Assembly: GCA_949130495.1 (NCBI GenBank)
Contig: OX422208.1
Coordinates: 398,496,561-398,560,560 of the forward strand
From: Sambucus nigra
Taxonomy: Eukaryota; Streptophyta; Magnoliopsida; Dipsacales; Adoxaceae
Length of the DNA: 64,000 nt
Reading direction: 5' to 3'
In this document: one piece after another, positions 43,237-56,141 of the stretch
Layout: every line of letters begins with the position of its first letter
How positions within the stretch are numbered: the first letter of the stretch is position 1
Position numbers and translations under genes: made by a program
Notes under the pieces: generated by a model
The model's database searches: none
What the model saw: only the letters and a program-made list of their open reading frames with translations
Told to the model about the DNA's origin: nothing

Positions 43237-46200
43237 ATCAGATTCTAGTGTCTTTAGTTACTGTGCGTCTTTTCACATTTCAGCATAGCACTCTTTGATA
43301 TAGAACCTTAGTATAGGATTGTTATATTCCTTCACGTATGCGACTTGCGTTCTCCAGCTATAGGGTATAGTTCATGTGATTCATATGCAGTTTTGGTTGA
43401 GCGTGGCAGATCGAACATTTTAGAACGACAAGTGTGGGACATTATAAGGATTTTAGGAGGTAGGACTTAGTAGAGGACATGGAGTATTCTTAGAACAGTG
43501 ACCCGTTAGGTGTCACTATGATTATTATTCGAACAATTGGAGTTAGAATCTTAGCTGAGGCACAGTAGTTTCCCCAAGAACCGTCGTGAAGGACGATGGT
43601 GCAAAGTTAAAAATCACAAGTGTAGATGATAAGGGATAAGGGTCGAAGAAGATTTTGTTTTAGAAGAACAATCCGTTAGAATTCAAGGGAGGTGCGGAAG
43701 GGTGGTTTACACATGGATGAAGAACATCCAATTGGGACCATATGTGGGGGAATGTGGTGACTCACAAGTCAAAATTTTGGGCAACGAAATTTGCTCTTAG
43801 AAGCAGTATGGGGTGATGGGATCTAATCACCGCGTCCATGGGGAGATACCATGAATAACGAGGAAATTTGGGGTGCGAATTATTACGGATCCTCTCACCA
43901 GAGGTCAAATAGAGAGGCAAGGTAAATTTCAATAATTTTCCAAAATGGTCGGGAAGTGGCCAGATAAGAAAAGTTGACGAAATTCCCAAACTTGATAACC
44001 GATGAAAGAGATACGAAGAATTAGATAGGGTCTGTAAGTTGATAATAAACCCATGGGTAGAATATACAAACATGAGTAGGAGGTCCTGCTAGGATGACTG
44101 GTGTCATTGTCTTCAAGGTTTTACATTTACAATTTGTATCAATGCTCTCGGGGGAGGCGAGGTAAGGGAGTTGGAGAATATATCAAAAGAGTAAGATTGT
44201 ATTTTTAGTGCTAGTAAGGCACCGAGGGAAGGGATACCGAGTAGGGGACCCAGATTAATGATCGAGATGAATAGAGATTTTTACCAAGTGTTAGCGGGTT
44301 CAGTTAGGGACATTAAGGCCATCAATAAGTCCTAGGGAACTGACGGATCCAAAGGGGCGTTTGGGGTAGCAATCAAGTTCAAGACTACGAGGTCCGTGAG
44401 AAGGACAACCCCGACATGGCTAGTGGGGATAGAGAAAGAAGAATGACACAGAGAGGTGTCTTATGTTTAAAAGAGTAAAAGCAAGTGGGTGGATCTTTTC
44501 CATAGCAAGTTGGGGGAACAGGAACGGGATGCCTAGCAAGGGGATCAATTAGAAAAGTCTTCGGTTTTGTTAGGATGCGGGTGTTATGTTTAATAACCAT
44601 TGAGCTGGTAGTGTTATGAGAAACTGAAACTACGAATTCTATTTTTGAGAGGATTGGGGTCTGTTTGTGTGATGCGAGAGGGTCACGGGAATGTATTAGT
44701 ACTAGATTTGTGTTAGAAACTTATTTAATGGACCTATCATAAATATCACTAGTATGTTTATGTTTTCCATGGAGTAAAGGGGCGCTTTTCAGTTCCACCT
44801 ATAAGGGAATGGGTGGGTACACTGAGATATTATATAATTTCTGAGGATTATCTCATTTGAGAGGTAATATTCGAGGAATGTTTTTTATCATGGGTACATA
44901 CGAGTTCCAATGGTGGGCGAGTATAGCAAGGTTATCATGTTCGTTGTTCTAGGGCATGCTGTATATTTTTGTGATGTTCCACCTGAAAAGGGGTTAAGAT
45001 CGCAACAATATTTTGTGAAGTAGAGTTCAGAGAGTATAGTTGTCTAGTTATATTGGATCCCGATGCGTAAGGACTCTTACTGATGAGATTCAGGGTAAGT
45101 TGGGTTGTTGTAGAGCAGAGAGATTTAGCTCGTTATTAGGGTTTAGATCTGAGAACTTAGTGATAGTGCGAGCACAGTTGTGCAAGACTCCTTTAGAGAC
45201 ACGGGAGTCCATGATTAGATTTTTGAGTATAGTTTTAGAGTTGGAGTGTCCTTGTTGTATGCTTTGGGATTTACAAAAATCAAAGACCGATAATGCTGAG
45301 GAATAGTGCACTGGGAAAAGTTTTTTGGGCTCTGATGGGAAGTGTTATACGCATAAGCCTTAATGAAAATGTTAGAAATGGGAAGACGTCATCGGATGCT
45401 AGGTCTTCGGATTGAATGATAATCAGTAAATTTGTGGAGAAAATACGTGGATAAGAGAGCCACTAAGAGATAGGGCCAGTGGCGCTGGGAAGTGTTGCGA
45501 AAGAAACACTGCAAAGATTTGCACCACAAGTTGATAGGTGGGGTAATATCGGGAAGAATTTAATAGTAAGTAGTAAGGTGATACAAAACATTGGGAGGAT
45601 ATAGCCACGTTGCACATGCGGGAGCCTAACTTGAGATAAATATGTTATGTATGTGATGATCTGAGGTTTGTGAAAATATGCACTAGATATAGGGTGTATG
45701 GGCACCCTGGGAGGAACCAGAGTCTCTACTATGCAAATACTTAGCAGATTCAGGGGGAAGGCATAAAGGAAATGATGTTGGGTATACTTCGAAGTAATGA
45801 TAATAAGATGTTCCTCAGATTATGAAATGTTGAAGTGTGGGTGTGTTTGAAGTAACAATGGGTGCGTCATAACCTAAGATTGTTATCACTAGGATTCGTA
45901 AGTGAGACGAATCTTGTGGGTGCATGATCTCTCATAGTCATATTATATATATATAAGTATAGTGGGGGTAATGGGATTCTTTGGTGTTAATCGCGAGAGA
46001 GTGGGGGATTATACTAAGAGGATGGTTGCATTATATGAGATATTTCTACTTTCGAAAATCGTCGAAGTAGTGTGGATGATTTTCAAAGTTTCAGCTGGTT
46101 AATGATAGTTTGAGGCTATGGTGGGTAGTTATAGTAAAAGTGGGTGTTCGCGGTACCAGGGTATGAATGGTCTTTTATAGGTCTCACCTGAGATAGGGTT

Positions 46201-46674
46201 TATCGTATATATACGAGTGTATATGATGATGATATGTTTCATAATAAAATGTTAATAGTGTTAATTGAAATCCTGGGAGTAGGGATGTTAGTGAGGTGAT
46301 TCAGGTTGGGTTTACTTATTGTCGAGCGGGGAGATATAGCTCGGGACTTATTTTCGCTCAAGGAAACAAATGATAGTAAGGGAGCGGTAGGGTATGTTAT
46401 CCTTTTTAGCGTAAGAGTAGACATGTGTACTTTATGCCAAGAGGAGGGTATTTAAAATGTTATAACTATGGGATTGAAGTTATATTATGGTTTAAGGGCT
46501 AGTGAAAGCCGAGTTTTATTTCTTGCGATTAAACACGGGTACAAGGTGTATGGGCATTTTGGTTAATTACATTTGCTTAAGAACTATGTGTAGCAATGCT
46601 AAGGGTAAGTGATTAGGGAGCTAGTTGAGACAGGGAGTATTAGACTTATCCGAATTTCGAGGACAAAATTCCAT
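43237..46674 (+). other. interior of the derivative, no genes found
   Basis: Small frames on both strands, the longest 103 residues (43762-44073, minus), show no known domain. The stretch is G-rich on the plus strand compared with neighbours. It may be a decayed gag-pol or unrelated filler. Confidence 0.6.
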
Positions 46675-46689
46675 TGTAAAGGGGAAGTA
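46675..46689 (+). promoter_or_regulatory. polypurine tract of the derivative
   Basis: TGTAAAGGGGAAGTA directly before the 3' LTR. Confidence 0.7.
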
Positions 46690-49357
46690 TGTAACACCCC
46701 GTAAATTCAAGGACCTTTAATTAAATTATATTTGGGAGAAAAAAAATTATTTTATTGGGAGGAATTAAATTAGTGATTTGGAAGTTTTTAAATTTGAGGA
46801 ATTTATTAATTTGGCGAATTGAGGTTTACTTATTTGGACGATTTTTTTTGTGTCACATTTTGAGGTAAATTTTTTGGAGAATGTTATAAATTAATTCAGA
46901 TGGCAATTCAGAGTGCCCGGTTGAGTCTGGATGGGTCAAAATATTTGGAAAAGATTGTCCATAAGTATAATATGGGTTTCAGAACTTTTCAAGACACATT
47001 TGAGCTTCCAAATAAGTGTTTGGGCCCTTTTTAGAAGGTCCTTAAGTCCAAAATGGGAATTAGGTAAAAACCCCAAATTGTGAGAGGGTGTGGGAACCTT
47101 AATTCATTTTTAAGAAGACCAAATCAAGGAGAGCCAAAGAAGGGAGCAACTAGAAGATATTTGGAGAGACTAAACCAAGAACAAGAGAGAGGATATCATT
47201 CATCAACCCACCATCTTCATCAAAGATTCAGATTCTATAAACCCTATGGCAAGTGGTTTAACTTGCATTTTGATTAATTTTTCCTATTCACATTATAGAA
47301 GGTGTGAATTGATTAAGATGTTAGGGTTACTTCTATAATTGAATATGGGGCTTCTTTGAGCTTGATTTAAAAATTCGTGGAGATGATAAAAATGTTAATT
47401 ATAAACCCATATTTAGTTGAATCTTGAAGAGTTTTATGTGGAAGAACCAATATCTCATATGAGTTGTGTGGGATTGTTGAATAAACACTTTGGTGACAAT
47501 TAGGTATAAAACCATAAGAAAACATGTTTGGAATTTGTGACTTCTTAAGGATTAATGATGTTAAAACAGTTAGAGGATGAATATAACTTGTCTTAGTAGT
47601 GATTTGTTAATGAATATGATTCATTAAGGTTAGTATTTGGAGAAGTAAAACCTTAGAATTTTGTTAATGGTAAAAATAGGAAACTCGGAGAAGACGATGT
47701 GCTGTTCGATCGATCGACTGACCTGGAAATCTGTTAGTAACGATACTTTTTAAACATAGGCAGTTTTATTCAAATTATTTTATACTTATTTAATTGTTAG
47801 AAATATAATATGGGGTTGACTCCTATCTATTATTGATAAACATAATTGGGGTTTGGGAGGAGTAAATGTGTGACACGTTATGGATGGATTTCGAAGAAAT
47901 AATTCAAAAATATTATATTTCGGGCCAAGCGAGTTAGCCCAGGAATTTTTGGTCGAGTGACACCAAGATAATTAAATTAATTAGCATATGATTAATGGAA
48001 TTTGAGTTGGATTACATATTTGAAAATGTTAGGCTAAGTGTTACGTATATTGTACACGGGTAGCCGAGATTTAATATATATATGATTTATAAATATTTGT
48101 GTGAATAATATTTATAGGAAAGCATACCCACTTTAATGCTATCATGGGAGGTTGAGAGATGTGGGTGAATCCCCTGGCTAGTGAATGCAGGGTGAGTATA
48201 GTCCTCAGGTCATAGCGTTCGAAGTCAAGAATGAGACGCTTTGGGTATGATTCGGTCTCATTCCGGGGGAAACTATGGCCGCCTCCAATACATTTATGAT
48301 TTGTTCTTTTTCAAACTCGGGTGATGAGCCGCGTCAGGGGGTCGGGTGGATGAGTATACTTGGTGATGATATAACTTAGAGAGCATCCGATGAGGCCTAC
48401 TCAGGAGGATGGTTACGTCTACGACATGTGTGTGAATGTTGTATTAAGATATTACGTATATATGGAACGTTTATATACGGGTGAATACATGATAAGAATT
48501 GTATTAATTATATAACTTGTGATAATGTTATATAGTATCAATTGAGAAAAGATTTAAATAAGTTAGTGTGATTAATAACTTATGCCTCGTATATTATACT
48601 TACTTGGGTTAGAGTAGTGGGTTAAGTAGGGTTTATATATCAAGGCTATTTACGAGGTATATAGCTGGATGGGTTATATAGAAGGACGTTATGTGTTCAC
48701 ATTAATTGAGGGTTGGGTGAGAGTCCTAATGAGAGTGCGACACTAACTTAAATATGAAGAGTATTCATGCATTTTAATTTACTACATTTAAATTCACTTA
48801 CTAAATACTTTCAAAATGTTTTGGGTTCTAACCCTTGGTATAAAATATTTTCAAAACCTTTTAGATGTCCAGCCACAGGGAAGCTAGGATTTTTTTACTC
48901 CAGGGTTACGTAGCTTCGGTATATGTGGATGTTGTAGGATTTTGACTCAGCCGATTCACTCATTTCATTCCTAGGGTAGGATGCAATTAGTATTTCCTTT
49001 GGGCATGTCTCCCTAGTTATTACTTTTGTTCCATCCAGATGATGTATTCATTTTATTATTCGTGTGGTGTATATTTTTGTTATTTGAATTGTAGCCGGTG
49101 GTTGTCTCGGCAAGGATTATATTTATTACTTTTCATTATTGTTCGATTAAGTGTTTGTGTGAATGGTTAATTATACATTCTTTCGCATGTTGTTCGAGAT
49201 GTTTAAGTAAAATTTGATACCATGAACTTTTAATACTAAGCGGTTAGTAAGTGTTAAAAAGGTTTTCGACAATGATACGAAGAATGAACCAGATGAGATT
49301 CCTGTTTAATTTAATATAGGACTGATCACTCGGTATTTTATTAGGTCGGATGTCATA
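46690..49357 (+). repeat. 3' LTR of the chromovirus-like derivative
   Basis: 2668 bp, clearly alignable with 40518-43222 along its length but with many substitutions and indels. Ends TGTCATA (family TGTCACA), then TTTAT. Confidence 0.92.
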
Positions 49358-51720
49358 TTTATGTCTTACATGTATTCAGTTATTTTGATTAGGCAGTTAT
49401 TTTGATTTTATAATTACCATTAACTCTTAAAACTATTTGTTGTTTGAAATAATTATCGATACCCAATTAGCACGAATTGCATGGCTCACAAAATATAGGC
49501 ATAATTTATAGTAATAATATTTGACATATTTCTTTCCTTGATTGAGTTTTATTGAAATTTAAACATGTGAGATATTTTCTTCATTGTACAGTAAACTTTG
49601 GGATTTATTCAATCAGTAGTATTTTCTTGTCTAAATGTTATGCCAAGCAGTATATTTTGGTGTTTAGGCGACAACACTAACAATTCAATGTATAGACAAG
49701 GAGATGATTTGACTTCTTGCATTTGTTAATAAGAGACGTTTTTCTTTTGTATAAATTTACAGCATTTGAAGTTGGCCTTCCGTTGTTGAATCCTCACTTC
49801 AATTATAAAGAAAACTTTACATATGGAGAAAATTTCACAGTTATTGGTGCTACCGTGTTATTTAGAGATGTTCTAGCAGAGCATAACATTCCCTCATGGG
49901 CGACAAATAGCTCTTTGGGTGTAAAACTTGAGTGGATGTTGTCACATTTCAATTCCACATGTTATCTAAATAAAGGTTGGTGATTCGATATTTAATAGTA
50001 CAAAGTAGAAACTAATATTTTCATATGTTACCCAAATAGAGATAGGTATTAAATATTTAATACTATATAGAATCTTTTATCCTCATAATGAAAAAACTGT
50101 TTTAACAAATTTTGAAATGTACATTATGGGATGTTAGTTTAAGAGTGGGACACTGCTAATTTTGTTAAATATCCTTAGACATTAGTGTTTGTGATGTTTA
50201 TGGTGAGTACAATTTTTTTATTTGAATCTATCTATTAAACTTTTGTGGTAAAATTCTTAGCTAGGGAGTCAAGGAAGAGAACCTTATTTTTTCCATCTGT
50301 TAGTTAACTTTATTTTGTCCAAAACCTTAAAAGAGAATCTTAAAGGAAAGCTGATGTGACATTAAGTTTTAGGTGATACTTATAGTTAAAAAAATGTCAA
50401 CGATTGTTAAACTTAAATATTTGTTAAATTCCTTTCTAACTACCAATATTCTATTAATAATAAATATTCTATTAATAATAAATATTAAAAGTATACATTA
50501 TATTAACAAGACCTTTATGACTATCAATAATGAATGATCAATAATTTTTCCATCCTTTTGACAAATTGTACAAAGAAGCTTAGCAATTCTCTCTTCATTA
50601 TTGGAGAGAACAGTGGCAATGATTATATTATTCTTTTTGTCAAGGCAAAACCCTCGAGGAGGTTATGAGCCAGTTGGTACCCCCTACTTATCAAGTCATT
50701 AAGGATGCTGTTCGGGTGAGTTTTAAATATATTTATATGTTTTTGATCTATTCATCTACAAATATATCACTTAACTAATTCCCTAATAGTTCGTTTATTA
50801 TAAACTTGATTGCAGACACTGATTAATAACGGGGCTATTTGAATAGTTGTTCCTCGACAATTTCCTCTAGGTTATTTTCCAATCCATGTTACATTATTCA
50901 AGTCCAATGACTCGGGGACTTACAATGAGAATCACTGCTTGAAGTCAGTTAACAACATGCTAACGTACCATAACGAACAATTACAATATGCCCTCTAAGA
51001 GCTTAGACAAGAGTCCCCCATGCGATTATCATTTATGGGTATATCTACAATCCATTTTTGTTGATTTTCCACAATGAGCCACATTTTGATAATTAAATTT
51101 ACTACACGTCCAAGTTAGTAAAGTATTGGAATCATTATAATGACATTAGATAGTCTTTTTGATCTAATACTCAAACTCCATATGTTTGCATGTTTTGAAT
51201 TTTAGCTCCATTATACAATAATTTTTCCAATTCTTTTGCAAGAAATAAATAATATTCCCTGTATGAATTGCCTTATAGTTATATTAAAAAATTACAAATA
51301 GAAAAAAATTTGTTATTATAAAATCCAATTAAAAGTAAGTTATTATTACCAAACCTAAGACGCAAAATATACCTAAAATTATAATGTCACACAATACACT
51401 ATAGTCCACTATAATATCCCTGAAATTATATGTCATGTTTTTGGATCTAATATATTTATTTTTTCTTTAACTTCCATAAGATTTGATTCAGACCAGTTAC
51501 AAAAATCTTATTGTGATAAAGGAGATGAGAATAACTATGATCCCGCTCCAAAGATGTCTTGTGGAGATTTAGGGCTTCCAGTTTGCTCCGATTTGCACGT
51601 ATATCTTAGCTGGGATGGATTTTATATGATGTAGGAGGCACATAAAATGTTTCAAACGTGGATCACTGGTGATATTTTTTCTAAGCTCCATTGTACCTCT
51701 AAAGTGGTCCATGCATCTTT

Positions 51721-52139
51721 AGGGAAAAAATCATTGAATGTGAAGCATCCTTAATCTATGTTTAATTGAAGCCAATAGTAATCCATTCATGGTTTAAGGT
51801 TAAGAGAAGCATGAACATAATATTGTATATATGGAAATACTTAAAAAATGGAGCTGGAAGCTAACTTGGAAGATGGTTATGTTGGTTCAATATAAATATA
51901 CAACCAAACCATTACAAGTTTTTATTTATTTGATTTACTAATCATTGGATTCTTTCAAAAGTTAAGCAATCTAACATTTGTAACTACATTATTGAACATT
52001 ATGTATATGAAAGTTTGCAAGAAGTTTACAATTAAAAATAAATTTATTGAGTTAGGATTTGTGTATATTTTACTCTTAATTTGTACATTTTTGTTTTATA
52101 TATAATGAATTATAATGGTTGTTATGAATGTTTAAGTTT
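51721..52139. other. AT-rich DNA after the GDSL relic
   Basis: No gene seen. It holds the old 3' flank of the esterase and perhaps the LINE leader. Confidence 0.5.
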
Positions 52140-52183
52140 TGGGTTTTGGTACATTCTTAAAGATGTAATCACCATATGAATAA

Positions 52184-53199
52184 GACTCGTACTAGAGAAC
52201 TTTCAAATGGGCTACAGACTTTAGACCTGATGAAGAATCCCCTATTGTTCTTGTTTGGATCAACTTGCAAAACCTCCTCATTCACTTCTATGCAAAGTCT
52301 TCCCTATTTTATATTTATCAATTGATAGGTAAACCTTTGAAAATGGATTCCTCCACGGTAGCCATCCCCAGACCTAGCATTGCAAGAGTTTGTATATAAC
52401 TCAATCTCCTAGAACACAGACCTATCGGAGTATGGATAGGTTATGGAGAGAAAGGTTTTTGGCGACATGTATATTATGAGAATGTCCTAGAGTACTGTAA
52501 GTTTAAAAAAAAAACAAAGCCATGATATCACCATATGTATCTTCAAAGATCCTTCCTAAAATAGACCTATAAATAAACCACAAATAATTGAAAACAACTA
52601 GAAATAAGGTATACATTGAGAAGAAAAAGGAGAACACTATAGAGGAGATAGTAAAAGTGTCCACAGATAACCAACCTAATAAAGAAGCTATTCAAGAAGT
52701 TCAGGATATGATGCAAGTAGCTATTCGAGGAGGTCAAAATTTGATTGAAGCTACCAAAAAAGTTTTTAGTGCAGTAGGTATCTAAGAACACATTGATAAG
52801 ATTCAATATTGTGAGATTCTTGTTGAGGATATGATGGTGCTAGATAATTCCAACATATCTCCTTGAGGCACCAACCTACCAGATTATGAAAAACATCAAG
52901 AAAGTTATAAGAAGTCCCAGTCAGATAATAAATAAGATCAACAAAAAGTTCCCAAGGTAGAAGATCTCAAAAATCTTACAGCCAAATTTGATGAGAAATG
53001 GAAGTTAGTGCAAAAGAAGAAAGCCTCCAAGAAAAAGGAGGATAAGTTGCCTGGTAAAGAAATTCCTATATTTGATTTTCCCAAGAAAACTAAAACTCTC
53101 AAACATTCCATTCATACTCCATTTGATCCCCTATTTAAAAGGATAATTAGATCCACTAGAAAGGTAAAATCCTTATCTCACTCTTTAATGTCTCAATAA
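52184..53199 (+). pseudogene. LINE ORF1 (DUF4283-like RNA-binding protein)
   Basis: Read with stops, 52200-52500 gives FKWATDFRPDEESPIVLVWI, LLIHFYAKSSLFYIYQLIGKPL and PIGVWIGYGEKGFW...YENVLEYC, the DUF4283 region of plant LINE ORF1 proteins and its ending before the zinc knuckle. Downstream open pieces at 52588-52785 and 53008-53199 are Lys/Glu-rich tails (KKKASKKKEDKLPG). ORF1 proteins bind element RNA. No Cys knuckle remains readable. Confidence 0.75.
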
Positions 53200-53900
53200 T
53201 AAAGTTTATCTGCTGGAATGCGGGGAGGGGGGGGGGGGGGGGGAGGTGGGCAACAAAGCTACCAAAAGAAGAATTAAAAAGATAATTAGGATATACTCTC
53301 TCTTAGCCATTGCCCTTTTATAACCTAAAGTGTGCTAATTATTCTCAAGTATAAAAACAAATAAAGGTTTGACACTAGTTAGCACAACTGCTAAAATAAG
53401 ATCTGGTTTATGTGGTCTAGTGAAATAGTTATCAAGGTGATTAAAAATGAAGAGCAAGATTTTTGTTTGCAAGTTGAGTGGCTGAACATGAATAAAACTA
53501 TTTTTGTATCTTAGTTTATTCTAAGTGCACTGTAGTAGAAAGGAAATTTCTATGGGATAGCTTATAAGATCTAACAAACCAAATTCTATCCCATGCCTTG
53601 ATGGTGATAGGTGACTTTAATGTGGTTTCAGTTCCAAAAGAAAAGGTAGGTGGTAATGATCTTAAGTTTAATACTTATCAAGAGTTTAATGATATAATCT
53701 TAAATTATGGATTGAGTTATCTTGGCTTTGTGGGATCCAGATTTACCCGGACTAACAACAGAGTGAATGGTACAATATCCAGTAGATTATATATGGGTCT
53801 TATCAATGGATAATGGATTATTTGCTTCCCTAGCTCCAATATTTCTCACCTCCATAAGAATTGCTCTGACCACAGTCCTCTTTTGCTCTCCATTAAACCC
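53200..53900 (+). pseudogene. LINE endonuclease
   Basis: An APE-type endonuclease nicks target DNA. The start text KFICWNAG (family ICWNARG) lies just before a G17 tract, then GNKATKRRIKKIIRIY. Later MMVIGDFNVVSVPKEKVGG (53598; catalytic GDFN) and LGFVGSRFTRTNNR are well kept. Stops lie between. The C-terminal SDH-type block (NCSDHSPLLLSI-like, about 53860) is recognisable in the continuing sequence. Confidence 0.8.
53227..53243 (+). repeat. G17 homopolymer
   Basis: Seventeen G in a row inside the start of the LINE endonuclease, where the family has a few Gly codons. Confidence 0.9.
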
Positions 53901-54399
53901 CTATAGATGGCTGCCCTAAGCCTTTTAAATTTCTTAATATGTGGTGTTTGGATAGCGGTATCAATAGTTTTTTCAACGAGTTTTGGTCCCATCATATAGA
54001 TGTAGCCCCTATGAATTGTTTTGCTATATAGCTGAAAAATACTCAAGGGAACATTGAAAAAATGGAATGAAATTCATATCAAACTTTTTTTCCAACATGT
54101 TAAAGATCTGGAGGATCAAAGGATTATTAAGGAAAATTATTTTGAAGCTGACCCCTCTACATATACTAGAAGTGAGTTGTAAGAATATAAGTCCAACTTG
54201 AACCATGCCCTTAAAATAGAGGAGCGATTTTGACAGCAAAAATGAAAACTCTGAATGAAGGGGATGCAAATTCAAAAATGTTTCATACAATAGTTAAATC
54301 TAAGAGAGATTTACAAATGATCAATCAAATCAAAGATAGTGATGCTATAGTGGAGGTTTTTGAAGAAGTTATTTATCATATATTCATCAATCACTTCAA

Positions 54400-55700
54400 A
54401 ATCCTCTAGAAGGAAGACGTTCAAAGGTTTCATATTGTCTGCTTGGATTCAATTTCTAAGATTATAACTATAGAATATAATGATTTGATGGTTGTTATAC
54501 CAGATAAAAATGAGATCCACAAGGAAGTTCAGAACCTTAATGGGGATATTGCCCCTAGTCCTAAGGAGTTTGGAGGTATTTTTGTGCTAAATTCTGGGAT
54601 ATTATCAAATTGGACTTCATAAAGGCCATCCAAGATTTTTTTTAATGGGGCTGAAATGCCTAGAAGCTGGTCTAGCACCAAAATTATGTTTATTCCTAAG
54701 GTGAGTAATCAGATCACTTGTGCAAATTTCAGGCCCATTAGCATGTGTAATTTCTCTAACAAAATCATTTCTAAAATCTTATGTGATAGATTGTCTACTA
54801 TCCTACTTAATATTATCTCCCAAAATCAAAGTGGATTTGTTAAGGGGAGAAGTATTCAGGACAACATTTTGTTGTCCCAAGAAATATTTCAATTTTTGAT
54901 CAAGAAATGTTATGGGAGTAACATTATATTTAAATTAGATATGGAGAAAGCTTATAACAGAGCTTATTAGCCTTTCTTATGTTTTGTGATTAGAAGCTTT
55001 GGCTTTTGTGAAGTGTTCATTGACATGGTGTGGAGATTAATAACTTATAATTGGTTCTCTATAGTTATCACTGACCAAAGCTCAGGTTTTCTCAATTATA
55101 CCTGGGGCCTTTGGCAAGGAGACCCTTTGTCTCCTAGTCTTTTCATCCTTGTTACTGAAGTGTTGAGAAAAATATTAGACTCTTTATTTTCTTCTCTTAA
55201 ATCTATCTCTTATTCCGTTCCTCCAAGAAGTATTTTAGTTACTCATTTGTCTTTTGTAGATGACTTACTAATTTTTAGCAATGCATGAAAGAGATCTATT
55301 AAAGCCCTTCTCAAAGTTGTAGAAAACTTTGAAAAAGCTTCTAGACAACTAGTTAATAAAGCAAAAAGCTCATTTTACAGGTCTAAGAAGTCTAGAAGGG
55401 GGAAGAATTATAGAAATTTCATATGTCATTGGTCTATCCCACAAGTTCTTCCCAATAAAGTACTTAGGTTACCCTCTTATTTTTGGAAGAAAGAAGATCT
55501 CTCATTTTTCTGAATTGATAAAAAAACATTAGAAATAAAATATTTGGATGGGCATCCAAACTTATTTCTCAAGGTGGTAGGGTGATTCTAATCAAACATG
55601 TTCTTTCATCTATCCTAATACACATCTTATTAGTGAACTGCCCTCCTAAAATAGTCCTTAGAAAAATAAATGATCTATTCAAAAAATTTCTATAGGGAGG
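54400..55700 (+). pseudogene. LINE reverse transcriptase
   Basis: Two long open pieces, 54656-54970 and 54986-55288. Motifs are FIPKVSNQITCANFRPISMCN, QSGFVKGRSIQDNILLSQE, a palm segment FKLDMEKAYNR (family KLDMEKAYDR; Asp changed to Asn after Tyr, the catalytic LDM Asp kept), WQGDPLSPSLFIL and the active-site FVDDLLIFSNA. The frame is lost at a stop at 54968 and at 55286. The thumb continues with stops (55300-55700). Confidence 0.92.
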
Positions 55701-55734
55701 TTGCTCTAAAGAAAGGAATCATCAGTGGATTAAA

Positions 55735-56141
55735 TTGGATAAGGTTTGCTTTCCTTTAGAGGAAGGAGGTCTCAATATCAGAAGTCTTGAGGACATCGTT
55801 GAAGCTACAAGCTTAAAATTATATTGGAAGCAGAAGTTTAACAAAGCTGTGTGGGGAACATTCATGAGAAACAAGTTCAAAACATTAAATTTCGATGTTA
55901 TGAATTCTCAAACCTTCAAAAGAATAGTAGAATTCCAAGAGAAAGCAGAAGAATTGATTGATATAGACAATGAGCTTTGGATTCCCTCCATCATAGGAGA
56001 TTTTACTTTCAAATCATCTTATAAATCTATCAGGTAGGCAATACCTTCTTCTTTAAGTTGGAAAATCTTATGAAGTAATCTTTGTCCCTTAAAAATAAGC
56101 TTATTTGTATGGAAAGTTTTGAACTATGCTATTCCATTTGA
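55735..56141 (+). pseudogene. LINE RT C-terminal region and zinc-binding start
   Basis: Open piece 55735-56037 has VCFPLEEGGLNIRSLEDI, typical of the C-terminal connection of plant LINE RTs. After a stop, the text reads SWKIL ... CPLKISLFVWKVLNYAIPFD, the start of the zf-RVT region. It is cut at 56141 by the solo LTR and goes on at 57036. Confidence 0.85.

Larger units (their letters stand above)
40518..49357 (+). mobile_element. large LTR retrotransposon derivative (chromovirus-like, non-coding)
   Basis: 8,840 bp, flanked by TTTAT (40513-40517 and 49358-49362). Very long LTRs (2705 and 2668 bp) start TGTAACACCCC and end GGGGTGTCACA (second copy TGTCATA). The PBS resembles tRNA-Met. The 3' end of the interior reads GAATTTCGAGGACAAAATTC before the purine tract, a signature I associate with Tekay/Del chromoviruses. 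The 3.5 kb interior has no frame over about 110 residues and no recognisable protein. Confidence 0.88.
40263..51720 (+). pseudogene. GDSL esterase/lipase pseudogene (acetylajmalan-esterase-like), five exons
   Basis: Secreted plant GDSL hydrolases cleave ester bonds. Exon 1 (40263-40505) has a Leu-rich signal peptide (LVLFLLLILIL) and block I IYQFGDSLSD with the nucleophile Ser. Exon 2 is 49763-49975 (ENFTVIGATVLF, oxyanion-region block). Exon 3 is about 50576-50715 (IIGENSGNDY, block III, family GEIGGND). Exon 4 is 50816-51038 (NNGAI, VVPRQFPLGYFPIHVT, YHNEQL). Exon 5 is about 51490-51720 (WDGFYMM, block V). Broken by a frameshift and stop at about 40324-40331 in the signal peptide, an indel in exon 3, stops in exons 4 (50846, 50996) and 5, and loss of the catalytic His (DGFY for DGIH). 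An 8.8 kb LTR element fills intron 1. The exon layout fits this family; the subgroup is my best guess. Confidence 0.88.

Noticed and set aside
47080..47277. 65-residue frame in the chromovirus-like LTR
   Set aside because: The equivalent part of the other LTR is not open; it lies within LTR sequence.
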